Shown: positions 31,746 to 41,291 of the stretch, piece by piece | Numbering within the stretch: position 1 is the first letter of the stretch | Layout: each line of letters opens with the position of its first letter | From: Agromyces rhizosphaerae | Lineage (GTDB): Bacteria > Actinomycetota > Actinomycetes > Actinomycetales > Microbacteriaceae | DNA length: 64,000 nucleotides | Assembly (NCBI RefSeq): GCF_027925245.1 | Contig: NZ_BSDP01000001.1 | Location: forward strand, 1,364,001-1,428,000 | Direction of reading: 5' to 3' | The notes under the pieces: generated by a model | Told to the model about the DNA's origin: nothing | Databases searched by the model: none | Seen by the model: only the letters and a program-made list of their open reading frames with translations | Position numbers and translations under genes: made by a program

Positions 31746-32882
31746 TCACTCGTCCCAGAGCGGCGCGGGCAGCGGATGCCGCATGGCGGCGTCGACCACG
31801 TCGGGCTCGAGCCCGTCGAGCGAGGCCGGGCTCCACTTCGGCGACCGGTCCTTGTCGACGACCTGGGCGCGGATGCCCTCGGCCAGGTCGGGCTGCTCGA
31901 GGAACCACGACACCAGCCGGAAGTCCTGCTCGAGCACCGGGCGTAGCGCGTTCAGGGCGCGGGCGGAGCGCACGGCGTGCAGGGTCACGGCGAGCGCCGT
32001 GGGCGAGCGCTCGGCGAGGGCATCCGCCGTCTCGGCCGCCTCGGCGCGCGCGGCCCCGTCGAGCGGCACCTTCGGGAACTCCGGGGCGCCCGCGCGGGTG
32101 CGCGCCGGGCGCGTGCCGTCGGCGAGCTCGCGCAGGCGGGTCAGCACGCCGGGCACGTCGTCGGCCGCGAACGCGTCGTCGATCCAGTGGCGCTTCGCCT
32201 GGAGCGGCGACGGCTCGGGCGTCTCGTCGAAGAGCATGACGATCTCGCTGGGCGTGCCGGGGTCGGCGCGCTCCCGGAGCGCCTGCGCGAGCGCCGGCAG
32301 CGACGTTCTCGGCACGAGGTAGTCGGCGAATCCGGCGTCGATGGCCGCCGCATCCGTCATCGACTCCCCGGTGAGCGCGAGGTACTCCCCCAGCCGGCCC
32401 GGCGCCCGCCCGAGCAGCAGCGCACCGCCGACGTCGGGCGTCAGGCCGATCCGCGTCTCGGGCATGGCCAGGCGCGAGCGCTCGGTGACGACGCGGATCG
32501 ACGCGTGCCCGCCGATGCCGATGCCGCCGCCCATGGCGATGCCGTCGAGCACGGCGACGACGGGCTTCGGGTACTCGGCGATCATCGCGTCGAGCCGGTA
32601 CTCGTGCCAGAAGAACGCGCGCACGTCGTCGCGGCGGTCGGCGATGATGCCTGCGTACATCTCGCGGATGTCGCCGCCCGCGCAGAATCCCCGCTCGCCC
32701 GCGCCGTCGAGCAGCACGATCGAGACCTCGGTGTCGTCCCGCCAGGCGGTGAGGATCTCGGTCAGGCGCAGGAGCATGCGGTGGTTCAGCGCGTTGAGCG
32801 CCTCGGGCCGGTCGAGCGTGACATGCCCGACGCCGTCCGCGACGAGGATGCGGACGTGGTCGGCGTGCGCGGCGAGAGTCAC
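31746..32882 (-). CDS. 3-hydroxyisobutyryl-CoA hydrolase-like
   Basis: A 378-residue crotonase-superfamily protein. The oxyanion-hole segments are GAGERGFCAGGDIREMYAG and GIAMGGGIGIGGHASIR, and MPETRIGLTPDVGGA near residue 134 is the hydrolase-type active-site stretch; the length and long C-terminal half match 3-hydroxyisobutyryl-CoA hydrolases of valine catabolism rather than short enoyl-CoA hydratases. It may instead be another enoyl-CoA hydratase/isomerase. GTG 32882 was chosen over 32891 because TAGCGT begins 13 nt upstream of it. It is divergent from trhO. Confidence 0.85.
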   Translation of the reverse strand: MTLAAHADHVRILVADGVGHVTLDRPEALNALNHRMLLRLTEILTAWRDDTEVSIVLLDGAGERGFCAGGDIREMYAGIIADRRDDVRAFFWHEYRLDAMIAEYPKPVVAVLDGIAMGGGIGIGGHASIRVVTERSRLAMPETRIGLTPDVGGALLLGRAPGRLGEYLALTGESMTDAAAIDAGFADYLVPRTSLPALAQALRERADPGTPSEIVMLFDETPEPSPLQAKRHWIDDAFAADDVPGVLTRLRELADGTRPARTRAGAPEFPKVPLDGAARAEAAETADALAERSPTALAVTLHAVRSARALNALRPVLEQDFRLVSWFLEQPDLAEGIRAQVVDKDRSPKWSPASLDGLEPDVVDAAMRHPLPAPLWDE

Positions 32883-32889
32883 GGATGCC

Positions 32890-32937
32890 ACGCTAGCGCG
32901 GCCCGCACGGCGCGCGCCCAGCCACGGCCGGTAGCAT
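32890..32937. promoter_or_regulatory. Divergent leaderless -10 elements
   Basis: Minus-strand TAGCGT (32890-32895) lies 13 nt before GTG 32882; plus-strand TAGCAT (32932-32937) lies 12 nt before GTG 32944. Confidence 0.45.
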
Positions 32938-32943
32938 CGCCCG

Positions 32944-33885
32944 GTGCCCGTCGCCAAGATCCTCCTCTTCTACCGGTTCGCGCCGGTCGCAGACCCCGAG
33001 GCCGTGCGCCTCTGGCAGCGCGACCTGTGCGAGTCGCTCGGCCTGCGCGGGCGCATCCTCGTCTCGGAGCACGGCATCAACGGCACCCTCGGCGGCGAGA
33101 TGGGCGCGCTGAAGCGCTGGCGCCGGAAGTTCCACGACTACGAGCCGTTCCGCGACGCCGACCTCAAGTGGAGCGACGGCACCGGCCTCGACGCCGACGG
33201 GCTGAGCCTCGACTTCCCGAAGCTCAGCGTCAAGGTGCGCGACGAGGTCGTGAGCTTCGGCGCCCCCGGCGAGCTGCGCGTCGACGACGACGGCGTGGTG
33301 GGCGGCGGCACGCGCCTCGACCCCGAGCAGCTGCACGCGCTGGTCGCCGAGCGCGGCGACGAGGTCGCGTTCTTCGACGGTCGCAACGCGTTCGAGGCCG
33401 AGATCGGGCGCTTCCGCGGCGCGATCGTGCCCGACGCGACGACCACGCGCGACTTCGTCGAGCTGCTCGACTCGGGCGCCTACGACCACCTCAAGGGCCG
33501 CCCGGTCGTGACGTACTGCACGGGCGGCATCCGCTGCGAGGTGCTCTCGAGCCTCATGGCGAACCGTGGGTTCGGCGAGGTGTACCAGCTCGACGGCGGC
33601 ATCGTGCGCTACGGCGAGCGCTACGGCGACGACGGGCTGTGGGACGGCTCGCTCTACGTCTTCGACGGTCGCGGCGCGGTGCGCTTCAGCGACCGCGCCG
33701 AGGTGCTGGGCCGCTGCGCCGGATGCGGCACGCCCACCGACCGGGTGGCCAACTGCACGGATGCCGCCTGCCGCACGCGCGTCGTCGCCTGCGCGTCCTG
33801 CGACCCGGTCGCCTGCCCGGAGCACGCGACGGCTCGCGCCGCCTCGGCGATTCCCGCCCGTGCGGCGCAGGAGGTCGCGCGATGA
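32944..33885 (+). CDS. trhO: tRNA uridine(34) hydroxylase, rhodanese fold
   Basis: A 313-residue TrhO/YceA-type rhodanese-domain protein, which hydroxylates U34 of certain tRNAs. N-terminal domain with [22 protein letters not shown]; central rhodanese domain with [17 protein letters not shown], whose first cysteine is the active-site residue of the family; C-terminal Cys-rich segment ([26 protein letters not shown]) consistent with zinc binding. The GTG start is leaderless. It overlaps the following acetyltransferase by ATGA. Confidence 0.92.
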   Translation: MPVAKILLFYRFAPVADPEAVRLWQRDLCESLGLRGRILVSEHGINGTLGGEMGALKRWRRKFHDYEPFRDADLKWSDGTGLDADGLSLDFPKLSVKVRDEVVSFGAPGELRVDDDGVVGGGTRLDPEQLHALVAERGDEVAFFDGRNAFEAEIGRFRGAIVPDATTTRDFVELLDSGAYDHLKGRPVVTYCTGGIRCEVLSSLMANRGFGEVYQLDGGIVRYGERYGDDGLWDGSLYVFDGRGAVRFSDRAEVLGRCAGCGTPTDRVANCTDAACRTRVVACASCDPVACPEHATARAASAIPARAAQEVAR

Positions 33886-34439
33886 TCGAGACCATGACGG
33901 GCCCCGAGGCGGTCGCGCAGCACGGCGGCCTCGTCGTGCGCGAGGGGACCGACGCCGAGCGGGCCGAGCTCGGCCGCGTGCTCGTCGCCGCGTACTCGAG
34001 CCTCGACGGGTTCGCCTCCCCCGAGGAGTCGCCCGACTACTACCGCACCCTCGCGAACGTCGGTGCGTTCGCCGAGCGCCCCGGGGTCGCTGTGCTCGTC
34101 GCGGTCGACGCCGACGGCGCCGTGCTGGGCGGCGTCGTCTCGTTCGACGACATGGCGCAGTACGGCGCGCACGCCGAGTGGCCGGGGCTCGAGCGCGCAG
34201 GGGGCATCCGCTTCCTGGGCGTCTCGCCCGACGCGCAGGGTCGCGGCATCGGCCGCATGCTGATCGAGGCCTGCGTGGTGCGCGGCCGCGCGGCCGGTCT
34301 GGAGCAGATCGTGCTCCACTCGACCGAGCCGATGCGCGTCGCCCGCGCCATGTACGAGCGGCTCGGCTTCGCCGCCTCCCCCGACCTCGACTTCACGCCG
34401 GGCACGCTGCACGTCTACGGGTACCGCCTGGCGCTCTGA
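33882..34439 (+). CDS. GNAT-family N-acetyltransferase
   Basis: A 185-residue acetyltransferase of the GNAT fold. The acetyl-CoA motif A is [19 protein letters not shown] (about residues 108-126), containing the RxxGxG/A pattern, followed by [21 protein letters not shown]. The acceptor is unknown. ATG at 33882 overlaps the trhO stop and follows GGAGG, so it is coupled to trhO. It is convergent with the YbhB-like gene. Confidence 0.88.
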   Translation: MIETMTGPEAVAQHGGLVVREGTDAERAELGRVLVAAYSSLDGFASPEESPDYYRTLANVGAFAERPGVAVLVAVDADGAVLGGVVSFDDMAQYGAHAEWPGLERAGGIRFLGVSPDAQGRGIGRMLIEACVVRGRAAGLEQIVLHSTEPMRVARAMYERLGFAASPDLDFTPGTLHVYGYRLAL

Positions 34440-34456
34440 CGCGCCACCGGCGGGGC

Positions 34457-34990
34457 TCAGCCGGCCGTGACCGTGCCGACCAGCACGCCGCGCGCGATGC
34501 CGTGGAAGTACGCCTGGAACGCCAGCGCGCTCGGCGTCTGGTCGGCCTTGGTGTGCAGGCGCTCCTCGTCGAGCGCCGTGACGACGAAGACGTAGCGGTG
34601 CACGCCCGTGCCGTCGGGCGGGTTCGGGCCGGCGTAGGCGGGCTCGCGGTCCTCGTTGCACACCATGAAGGCGCCCTCGGGCAGCGCCTCGCCGCCGTAC
34701 GCGCCGGCGCCGGCCGGGAGCTCGGTCGCCATGCCCAGTCCGTTCACCGCCCAGTGCCACCAGCCCGCCCCCGTCGGCGCGTCGGGGTCGAGGCAGGTCA
34801 CGATGAACCCGCGGGTCTCGGGCGGGAAGCCCGACCACGCGAGCTGCGGCGACAGTTCGTCTCCGCCGCATCCGCTCGCCCGGTTGCGCAGCGGGATCTC
34901 GCCGCCGTCGGCGAAGTCGTCGCTCGTGACCTCGAACGAGGGCAGGGGCGCGAACCCCTGCAGGGCGGCGTACGGGTCGACATCGAGCAT
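34457..34990 (-). CDS. YbhB/YbcL-family Raf-kinase-inhibitor-like protein
   Basis: A 177-residue PEBP-family protein. Motifs are LSPQLAWSGFPPETRGFIVTCLDPDAP near residue 51 (the phosphate-binding DPDAP) and GVHRYVFVVTALD near 124. No signal peptide is seen. The role of bacterial YbhB proteins is unsettled. ATG 34990 was chosen over 35002 because GGAGG is ideally placed before it. Confidence 0.9.
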   Translation of the reverse strand: MLDVDPYAALQGFAPLPSFEVTSDDFADGGEIPLRNRASGCGGDELSPQLAWSGFPPETRGFIVTCLDPDAPTGAGWWHWAVNGLGMATELPAGAGAYGGEALPEGAFMVCNEDREPAYAGPNPPDGTGVHRYVFVVTALDEERLHTKADQTPSALAFQAYFHGIARGVLVGTVTAG

Positions 34991-35030
34991 CGTGGCCTCC
35001 ATCGGCGTCGAGGGTTCAGCTGCGTCCAGC

Positions 35031-35642
35031 CTAGGAAGTCGCCCGCTCCGGGGGAACCCGCGCGTCGCGCGACCGGTCGCGCCGGGCGTAGTCGCGGGCC
35101 GACCGGCTCGAGAGCGCGAGCAGTATGAGGATGTCGAGCGCGAGCGTCACCAGCGTGGTGTCGAGGGCGATGTCCTGCTCGCCCGTGAAGAACTCGATGG
35201 CGGAGCCGAGCACGCTGAGCGTCGCCACGACCATGACCACGATGCGCGCCCAGTTCGCGCCCCGGTACACGAACCACGCGACCCCGAGCTCGAACACCAG
35301 CACGGCGGCGCCGACGACGAGGATCATCACCAGCGCGACGGTGAACGCGGCCGGGTCGTCCACGGTGAGGTCGAGCTCGATGTCGGCGGTCAGCTCGTTC
35401 CAGATCAGTGCGATGCCGCCGAGCCAGGCGAAGCCCGCGACCACCCGCAGCACGACCAGCATCGCGCCGAGCGACGTCGTGAGCGGGCGCCGCGAGGGAC
35501 CGGGACCGGGCACCGGCCGGATCAGCTCCGGCGTCGGCTCGAAGGCGGCGCGCTTCGCGGGCGCCGCCTCGTCGGCGCGCGTGGGCTCGAAGCCGCCGCG
35601 CCGCGGCTCGGCCCCGGACGGCTCGGTCGGCGAGGCCGCCAT
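35031..35642 (-). CDS. Uncharacterised four-helix membrane protein
   Basis: A 203-residue protein with a Pro/Ala-rich hydrophilic N-terminus (about 55 residues) and hydrophobic segments near residues 60-82, 100-125, 130-150 and 160-178, ending in a basic tail RDYARRDRSRDARV. No family recognised. Its ATG overlaps the stop of the upstream LssY-like gene by one base (TGATG), indicating an operon. Positive tail and short loops suggest an integral inner-membrane protein. Confidence 0.7.
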   Translation of the reverse strand: MAASPTEPSGAEPRRGGFEPTRADEAAPAKRAAFEPTPELIRPVPGPGPSRRPLTTSLGAMLVVLRVVAGFAWLGGIALIWNELTADIELDLTVDDPAAFTVALVMILVVGAAVLVFELGVAWFVYRGANWARIVVMVVATLSVLGSAIEFFTGEQDIALDTTLVTLALDILILLALSSRSARDYARRDRSRDARVPPERATS

Positions 35643-36544
35643 CAGACGCCGCCCGAGAGCTCGGTGACCGGCACCGAGCGGTCGATCTCGTCGGCCGGGA
35701 GCGGCTCGCCGTTGCGCAGCAGGCGACGCACGTCGACGATCGGCAGGTCGCCGTCGGTGCGGATCGTGTCGCCGCCGCCGTTGCGCGAGTGATAACCGGT
35801 CGCGAAGTCGCGGATCACGGTGACCCGCACGGCGGGGTCGGCGCCGGCCAGCGTCGCCACGATGTGGTCGCGCTCGATGTCGGTGTCGGCGTCGATCTTG
35901 TGGGTGACCTGCAGGGTGAACAGCGAGAGCCCGACGGCGCGGTCGAACGTGCCGGCCGCGAGCCAGTCCACCCGGTAGCCGCCGGGCAGCAGCCAGCCGT
36001 CGGGGCAGCGCCAGAAGCGCACGTGGTGCCGCTTCGCCGGGTTGCCCTCGACCTCCTGCTGGTACGCGAAGTCCTGCATCCGCCCGAACAGGAACAGCGG
36101 GCTCACGGGCGCCTCGTCGTAGGAGCGCCGGGTCAGCGTCGAGGCGATGATGCGCCAGGTCGAGCCGAGGGTGATGTCGTCGGCGCGGGTCCAGCGGGCG
36201 GCGGCGAGGGCCGCGTGCAGCTGGTCCTCGCTGCCGAGCACGGCGACGTTGACCGGGTCGCCGAGCAGGCCGTCGCTCGTGCGCGTGCGGCCGATGAAGT
36301 AGTCGGGCACGTAGATCGAGGTGAGGATGCGGTGCAGTCGCGGCAGCACGAGGTACGAGAGCACGACCCAGAACGCGATCGCGAGCAGCAGGCCCCACCA
36401 GCCCCACCGGAACGACTCGTCGAGCAGCAGCCACGCGAGCCAGACCGCGGCGAGGCCGGCGAAGACGAAGAAGAACCCGTCGAGCAGTGCGTTCACCGAG
36501 AAGCGCCTGGCCGACGGCGCGCGGTCGTCCGCGGAGCCGGTCAT
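35642..36544 (-). CDS. LssY C-terminal-domain membrane protein
   Basis: A 300-residue protein with two N-terminal helices (about 18-42 and 46-68) and a soluble C-terminal domain resembling the LssY C-terminal domain: PVNVAVLGSEDQLHAALAAARWTRAD, LFLFGRMQDFAYQQEVEGNPAKRHHVRFWRCP, and RDHIVATLAGADPAVRVTVIRDF. The domain is found in PAP2-phosphatase-linked proteins, but here there is no phosphatase. Function unknown. ATG 36544 has TATGGT 12 nt upstream. Confidence 0.8.
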   Translation of the reverse strand: MTGSADDRAPSARRFSVNALLDGFFFVFAGLAAVWLAWLLLDESFRWGWWGLLLAIAFWVVLSYLVLPRLHRILTSIYVPDYFIGRTRTSDGLLGDPVNVAVLGSEDQLHAALAAARWTRADDITLGSTWRIIASTLTRRSYDEAPVSPLFLFGRMQDFAYQQEVEGNPAKRHHVRFWRCPDGWLLPGGYRVDWLAAGTFDRAVGLSLFTLQVTHKIDADTDIERDHIVATLAGADPAVRVTVIRDFATGYHSRNGGGDTIRTDGDLPIVDVRRLLRNGEPLPADEIDRSVPVTELSGGV

Positions 36545-36550
36545 GGGCTC

Positions 36551-36556
36551 ACCATA
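36551..36556 (-). promoter_or_regulatory. Leaderless -10 of LssY-domain gene
   Basis: TATGGT on the minus strand begins 12 nt before the ATG at 36544. Confidence 0.4.
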
Positions 36557-36587
36557 CCGAGGCGGGCGCGGCGCACCGCGCACCGGC

Positions 36588-36755
36588 TCAGGTGTCGTGC
36601 TCGATCGGCGCCTCGTCCTCGCGGTGGTCGTCCTCGCCGCCCGGCGGGTACTCCGACGACTCGGGCCTGCGCCTCAGGTACAGGATGCTCGCCACCAGTC
36701 CGCCCCAGACCACGATGAGGGCGACCAGCAGGAACGCGATCGCGACGCCGCTCAT
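36588..36755 (-). CDS. NSS transporter small subunit (MetS-like)
   Basis: A 55-residue protein with one transmembrane helix (residues about 5-27, MSGVAIAFLLVALIVVWGG) and an acidic tail. It matches the small subunit that accompanies actinobacterial methionine/alanine-importing NSS transporters such as MetP/MetS. Its ATG overlaps the stop of the large subunit by ATGA. It was too short for automatic detection but its position and shape are characteristic. Confidence 0.85.
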   Translation of the reverse strand: MSGVAIAFLLVALIVVWGGLVASILYLRRRPESSEYPPGGEDDHREDEAPIEHDT

Positions 36756-38368
36756 GACCGTTCCCCTTCCCCGGGCGTGCCCTCAGGGGCATCCGCTGCC
36801 CGTGGCATCCGCCCGCCCGACCCCGCCGGCGGGTACTGCGGCCAGACCCGGAACCGGTCGGGGTCGAAGCCCCAGCGCACCACCGTCAGCACGATCGCGC
36901 CGAGCACGATGACCGCGATCGTGCCCCACCCGACCGCGACCAGGTACCAGCCCGGCAGGTCGCCGTAGCCGTCCACGATGAGCGACACGATGCGCTGGAT
37001 GAGCATGTAGCCCAGCACGACCGGGGCGAGCACGCCGACCAGCGCGATCCAGAGCCCGCCGAGCTTGAACGTCGACACCGAGTTGAGGTGGTAGCGCAGC
37101 TCGGGTCCCTTGCGCAGCACCCAGATGACGAGCACCGTCGTCAGCACCGCGGATGCCACGATGCCGACGTTGTTCGCCCACTGGTCGGCCACGTCGAGCG
37201 CGAGCAGCCCCGTGGTCGTCGAGAAGAGCAGCACCGACAGCAGCGCCGAGACCGCGCCCACGCGCACGGCCGCCTGCCGCGGGTTCAGGCCGAACTTCTC
37301 CTGGAACCCGGCCGAGACGACCTGGAGCACCGACAGCAGCGAGGTGAACCCCGCCATCGTGAGCGAGCCGAAGAAGAGGATGCCGAAGATCGGCCCGCCC
37401 GGCATCTGCGACACGATCGCCGGGAACGTGATGAACGACAGGCCGACGCCCGTGAGGCCCTCCAGCTGGTCGACCGCGACGCCCTGCTGGAACGCGAAGA
37501 AGCCGAGCGTCGCGAAGACGCCGACGCCCGCGAGGATCTCGAACGACGAGTTCGAGAACGCGACCACGAGGCCCGGGCCGGTGAGGTTGGAGCGGCGCTT
37601 GCGGTACGACGCGTAGGTGATCATGATGCCGAACGCGATCGACAGCGAGAAGAAGATCTGGCTGTAGGCGGCGATCCACACGTTCGGGTCGCCGAGCGCC
37701 GCCCAGTTCGGCGTGAACAGCGCGTTCAGCCCGTCGGCCGCGCCGTCGAGGAACAGCGCGCGCACCACGAGGATGAGGAAGGCGACGACGAGCAGCGGCA
37801 GGAAGATGACGTTCGCGCGCTGCACGCCCTTCGCGATGCCCGATCCGAGCACCACGAGCGCGAGCAGCCACACGATCACGAGCGGGATGAGCACGGCGGG
37901 CACGAACTCCAGGCTGAAGCCGGGATCGCTGACCTGCAGGTACTCGCCGACGAAGAACCCGGCGGGGTCGTCGCCCCAGCGCAGGTCGAACGAGAAGACG
38001 AAGTAGCTGAGCGCCCACGCGATGACGGCCGTGTAGTAGAGGCCGATCACGAACGCGATCATGACCTGGAACCAGCCCAGCCCCTCGAGCCACCGCCCGC
38101 CGAGCCGGCGGAACGCGGTGGGGGCCGCGCCGCGGAAGCGGTGGCCGATCGCGTAGTCGAGGAACAGGATCGGGATGCCGGCCGTGATCAGCGCGACGAG
38201 GTACGGGATGAGGAACGCGCCGCCGCCGTTCTCGTAGGCGACCCCCGGGAACCGCCAGATGTTGCCGAGCCCGACCGCGGACCCGATGGCCGCCAGGATG
38301 AACCCGACCTGTCCGGTCCACTGCTCGCGCGGGCCGCCCGCGCCCACTCGCTGTGCCTGCGTCGCCAT
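36752..38368 (-). CDS. Sodium-dependent NSS amino-acid transporter
   Basis: A 538-residue neurotransmitter:sodium-symporter family protein with about 12 helices. The helix-1 signature GFILAAIGSAVGLGNIWRFPGVAYENGGGAF is unmistakable; SLSIAFGIMITYASY and GLAVVFSNSS-like stretches form the sodium and substrate sites. With the MetS-like subunit it should import methionine and small neutral amino acids with Na+. ATG 38368 follows GGAGGGGG. It has a long hydrophilic C-terminus (DPDRFRVWPQYP...). Confidence 0.92.
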   Translation of the reverse strand: MATQAQRVGAGGPREQWTGQVGFILAAIGSAVGLGNIWRFPGVAYENGGGAFLIPYLVALITAGIPILFLDYAIGHRFRGAAPTAFRRLGGRWLEGLGWFQVMIAFVIGLYYTAVIAWALSYFVFSFDLRWGDDPAGFFVGEYLQVSDPGFSLEFVPAVLIPLVIVWLLALVVLGSGIAKGVQRANVIFLPLLVVAFLILVVRALFLDGAADGLNALFTPNWAALGDPNVWIAAYSQIFFSLSIAFGIMITYASYRKRRSNLTGPGLVVAFSNSSFEILAGVGVFATLGFFAFQQGVAVDQLEGLTGVGLSFITFPAIVSQMPGGPIFGILFFGSLTMAGFTSLLSVLQVVSAGFQEKFGLNPRQAAVRVGAVSALLSVLLFSTTTGLLALDVADQWANNVGIVASAVLTTVLVIWVLRKGPELRYHLNSVSTFKLGGLWIALVGVLAPVVLGYMLIQRIVSLIVDGYGDLPGWYLVAVGWGTIAVIVLGAIVLTVVRWGFDPDRFRVWPQYPPAGSGGRMPRAADAPEGTPGEGERS

Positions 38369-38480
38369 GCGTCCCCCTCCGGCGCCGACGGATGCCTCGC
38401 CGCCGCGGCGTCGCGAGGGCCGTCACCCGGCACGCTAGCACTGCGCGCGGCGCGCGCGCGAGGGTCGCCGCCCGGGCGGA

Positions 38481-39239
38481 TCAGCGGTAGTAGCTGCCGA
38501 GCAGCGCGCCGTCGACCTCGCGCACGTCGATGTCGACGTCGTAGACGGCGGCGAGCACGTCGGGGCGCATCACCTCGGCGGGCGTGCCGTTCGCGACCAC
38601 GCGGCCGTCGCGCAGCGCGACGATGCGGTCGGCGTGCACCGAGGCGAAGTTGATGTCGTGCATCACCACCACGACCCGCTTGCCGAGCTCGTCGGCCGCA
38701 CGGCGGAGCAGGCGCATGATGTCGACCGCGTGACGGAGGTCGAGGTTGTTCAGCGGCTCGTCGAGCAGCAGGTACCTCGTGTCCTGCGCGAGCACCATCG
38801 CGATGAACGCCCGCTGCCGCTGGCCGCCCGAGAGTTCGTCGAGGAAGCGCCCGCGGAACGCCTCGAGGTCGAGGTAGGCGATCGCGCGATCGACCTGCTC
38901 GCGGTCGCCGGCGGTGAGACGCCCGCCGGAGTGCGGGAACCGGCCGAACTCGACCAGGTCCTGCACCGTCAGGCGCGCGGCGATGTGGTTGTCCTGGCGG
39001 AGCACGGCGAGCGTCTTCGCGAGCTCGCGGCTCGGCGTCCGGTCGACCTCCACGCCGTCGATGCGCACCGTCCCCGCGTCGGGCCGAAGGAGGCGCCCGA
39101 CGATGCCGAACAGGGTCGACTTGCCGGCGCCGTTCGGGCCGATCAGCGCGGTCACGCCCACGTCGCCCAGCTCGAGCGACACGTCGTCGAGCACGGTCTG
39201 TCCGTTGTAGCGCTTGGTGGCGCCGTCGAGCGCGATCAT
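38481..39239 (-). CDS. Ferric-siderophore ABC transporter, ATPase
   Basis: A 252-residue FecE/FhuC-type ATPase: Walker A GPNGAGKST, signature LSGGQRQR (about residue 136), Walker B YLLLDEPLNNLD, switch His in VVVMHDINF. It energises the two permeases encoded directly upstream, whose gene it overlaps by 4 nt (ATGA). The last of four co-oriented genes in an iron-chelate uptake operon. Confidence 0.93.
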   Translation of the reverse strand: MIALDGATKRYNGQTVLDDVSLELGDVGVTALIGPNGAGKSTLFGIVGRLLRPDAGTVRIDGVEVDRTPSRELAKTLAVLRQDNHIAARLTVQDLVEFGRFPHSGGRLTAGDREQVDRAIAYLDLEAFRGRFLDELSGGQRQRAFIAMVLAQDTRYLLLDEPLNNLDLRHAVDIMRLLRRAADELGKRVVVVMHDINFASVHADRIVALRDGRVVANGTPAEVMRPDVLAAVYDVDIDVREVDGALLGSYYR

Positions 39240-40258
39240 CGCGCCCCCTTTCGCAGCACGAGGAACAGGAAGAAGAGGCCGCCGGCGAACTCGATGACCA
39301 TCGACAGGCTGCCGCCGAAGCCGAGCAGCTGCTCGAGCACGAGCTGACCGCCGAGGAGGCACACCATGCCGATGAGCGCCGCGGCGGGCAGGGTCCAGGC
39401 GTGGCGGAACGAGCCCGCGTACGTGTACGCGAGATTCGCGACGATGAGCCCGAAGAAGAGGATCGGGCCGACCAGCGCGGTCGACGCGGCCACCATGACC
39501 GACACCAGGGCGAAGAGCACCATGACCACCCGGCGGTGACGCACGCCGAGCCCGATCGCCGCGGGCTCGCCCAGGGTCAGCACGTCGAGCGTGCCGAGGA
39601 GCGGCACCACCGCCGCACACGCGACCGCGACGAGCACCGCGCTCAGCGCGAGCAGGGTCTCGTCGGGCCGCGTGAGCGATGCGAACGCGGTGTCGGTCAG
39701 CACCTGGTACTCGAGCGGGTCGAGCATGGCCTGCATCCAGGAGGTCAGGCTGCGGAAGAAGGTGCCGAGCACGATGCCGACGAGCAGCATCAGGTGGATC
39801 GAGCGGCGCCTCCCGCCGAACAGCCAGGTGAACAGCAGCATGCTGAACCCGACCATCACGACGAGCTGCCCGGTCCAGAGCACCAGCGGGTCGGCGCGGA
39901 GGAACGCGGTCGCCCCGAAGACGAACACGAGCGCGGTGGCGATGAGGAGGTAGAGGGCGTCGAACCCCATGATCGACGGGGTGAGGATGCGGTTCTGCGT
40001 GATGGTGTGGAACAGCACGGTCGACACGCCCACCGCGACCGCCACGACGGCCATCGCGGCGACGGTGAGCCCGCGCACCTTCAGGGCGAAGGCGAGCGAG
40101 CCGGGCACGTCGGTGAAGAAGTAGAGCGCGACGAGCACGCCGACGACCGCGGCGAGCACCCCGAGGCGCACGCCCGGGTCGGCCCAGGAGAAGCGGGGTC
40201 GCCGGGTCGCGGGTCGGCCGGAGGCATCCGCCTGCCCGGCCTCGAGCTCAGTGCGCAC
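39236..40258 (-). CDS. Ferric-siderophore ABC transporter, permease 2
   Basis: A 340-residue FecCD-family permease with about nine helices; typical segments are TQNRILTPSIMGFDALYLL, LGEPAAIGLGVRHRRV (the coupling helix, EAAxxLG-like) and ALVGPILFFGLIVANLAY. The N-terminal 25 residues are hydrophilic. It pairs with permease 1. The GTG start at 40258 lies inside the end of permease 1 (11-bp overlap). The pairing resembles Bacillus-type petrobactin/catecholate (YclN/YclO-like) importers. Confidence 0.92.
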   Translation of the reverse strand: MRTELEAGQADASGRPATRRPRFSWADPGVRLGVLAAVVGVLVALYFFTDVPGSLAFALKVRGLTVAAMAVVAVAVGVSTVLFHTITQNRILTPSIMGFDALYLLIATALVFVFGATAFLRADPLVLWTGQLVVMVGFSMLLFTWLFGGRRRSIHLMLLVGIVLGTFFRSLTSWMQAMLDPLEYQVLTDTAFASLTRPDETLLALSAVLVAVACAAVVPLLGTLDVLTLGEPAAIGLGVRHRRVVMVLFALVSVMVAASTALVGPILFFGLIVANLAYTYAGSFRHAWTLPAAALIGMVCLLGGQLVLEQLLGFGGSLSMVIEFAGGLFFLFLVLRKGAR

Positions 40259-41264
40259 GGCTCCCCCTCCGCAGCAGCAGCCAGAGGAACAGCCCGGCGC
40301 CCACGATGCCGACGACGACCCCGAGCGGGATCTCGTACGGGAAGCGCAGGGTGCGGGCCAGGATGTCGCAGGCGAGCACGAACACCGCGCCGAGTCCGGC
40401 CACCCACGGGATCGACCGGCGCACGTTGTCGCCGATGATGAGGCTCACGATGTTCGGCACGACGAGGCCGAGGAACGGGATCATGCCCGCGGTCACGAGC
40501 ACCGCCGCGGTGATCACCGCGATGACGACCATGCCGATCGCGACCACCCGCCGGTAGTCGAGCCCGAGGTTCACGGCGAACTCCTCGCCGAGCCCGATGA
40601 CGCTGAACCGGTCGGCCGCGACCCACGCGACGACGACCATGACCGCGGCGATCCAGACGTACTCGTACCGCCCCTGCATGATCGTCGCGAAGCTGCCGAG
40701 CGACCACTGCGAGAGCGACTGCAGCAGGTCGAGGCGGTAGGCGACGAACGCGGTGACCGCGCCCACGATGCCGCCGAGCATGATGCCCACGAGCGGCACC
40801 AGCACGAGCTGCCGCACGGGGACCTGCCGGATGACCCGGAGGAACACCCAGGTGCCGACGAGCCCGAAGATCGCGGCGACGCCCATCTTCCCGAACACGG
40901 GCATGCCCGGCCAGAGCACCAGCGACACGAGCATGCCGAGCGTGGCGAACTCCGTCACGCCGGTCGTGCCCGGCTCGACGAACCGGTTGCGCACCAGCAT
41001 CTGCATGATGAGGCCCGCGATCGCGAGCGAGGCGCCCACGAGCACGGCGCTCACGGTGCGCGGCACCCGGCTGAGGAGCAGGAGGGATGCCGCGTCGCCG
41101 TCGGGCCCGCCCTCGAGGAGCGCCGCGGGCGACACCTCGGAGACGCCGATGAACAGGCTCGCGACGGCGAGCACGGGAAGGGCGACGCCGATGAGCACCC
41201 CCGCCCACGTCCGCCGGGGGCGGATGCGGGCGGGGGTGCTCGTCGCGGGTGCGAGTGCGGTCAC
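40248..41264 (-). CDS. Ferric-siderophore ABC transporter, permease 1
   Basis: A 338-residue FecCD-family permease. RVPRTVSAVLVGASLAIAGLIMQMLVRNRFVEPGTTGV is the canonical core, and LGEEFAVNLGLDYRRV is the ATPase-coupling helix. GTG 41264 is 27 nt after the stop of the binding protein. Part of the same iron-regulated transcription unit. Confidence 0.93.
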   Translation of the reverse strand: MTALAPATSTPARIRPRRTWAGVLIGVALPVLAVASLFIGVSEVSPAALLEGGPDGDAASLLLLSRVPRTVSAVLVGASLAIAGLIMQMLVRNRFVEPGTTGVTEFATLGMLVSLVLWPGMPVFGKMGVAAIFGLVGTWVFLRVIRQVPVRQLVLVPLVGIMLGGIVGAVTAFVAYRLDLLQSLSQWSLGSFATIMQGRYEYVWIAAVMVVVAWVAADRFSVIGLGEEFAVNLGLDYRRVVAIGMVVIAVITAAVLVTAGMIPFLGLVVPNIVSLIIGDNVRRSIPWVAGLGAVFVLACDILARTLRFPYEIPLGVVVGIVGAGLFLWLLLRRGSRAH

Positions 41265-41291
41265 GGCGCGGTCGGCGTCAGTTCAGCCCGG

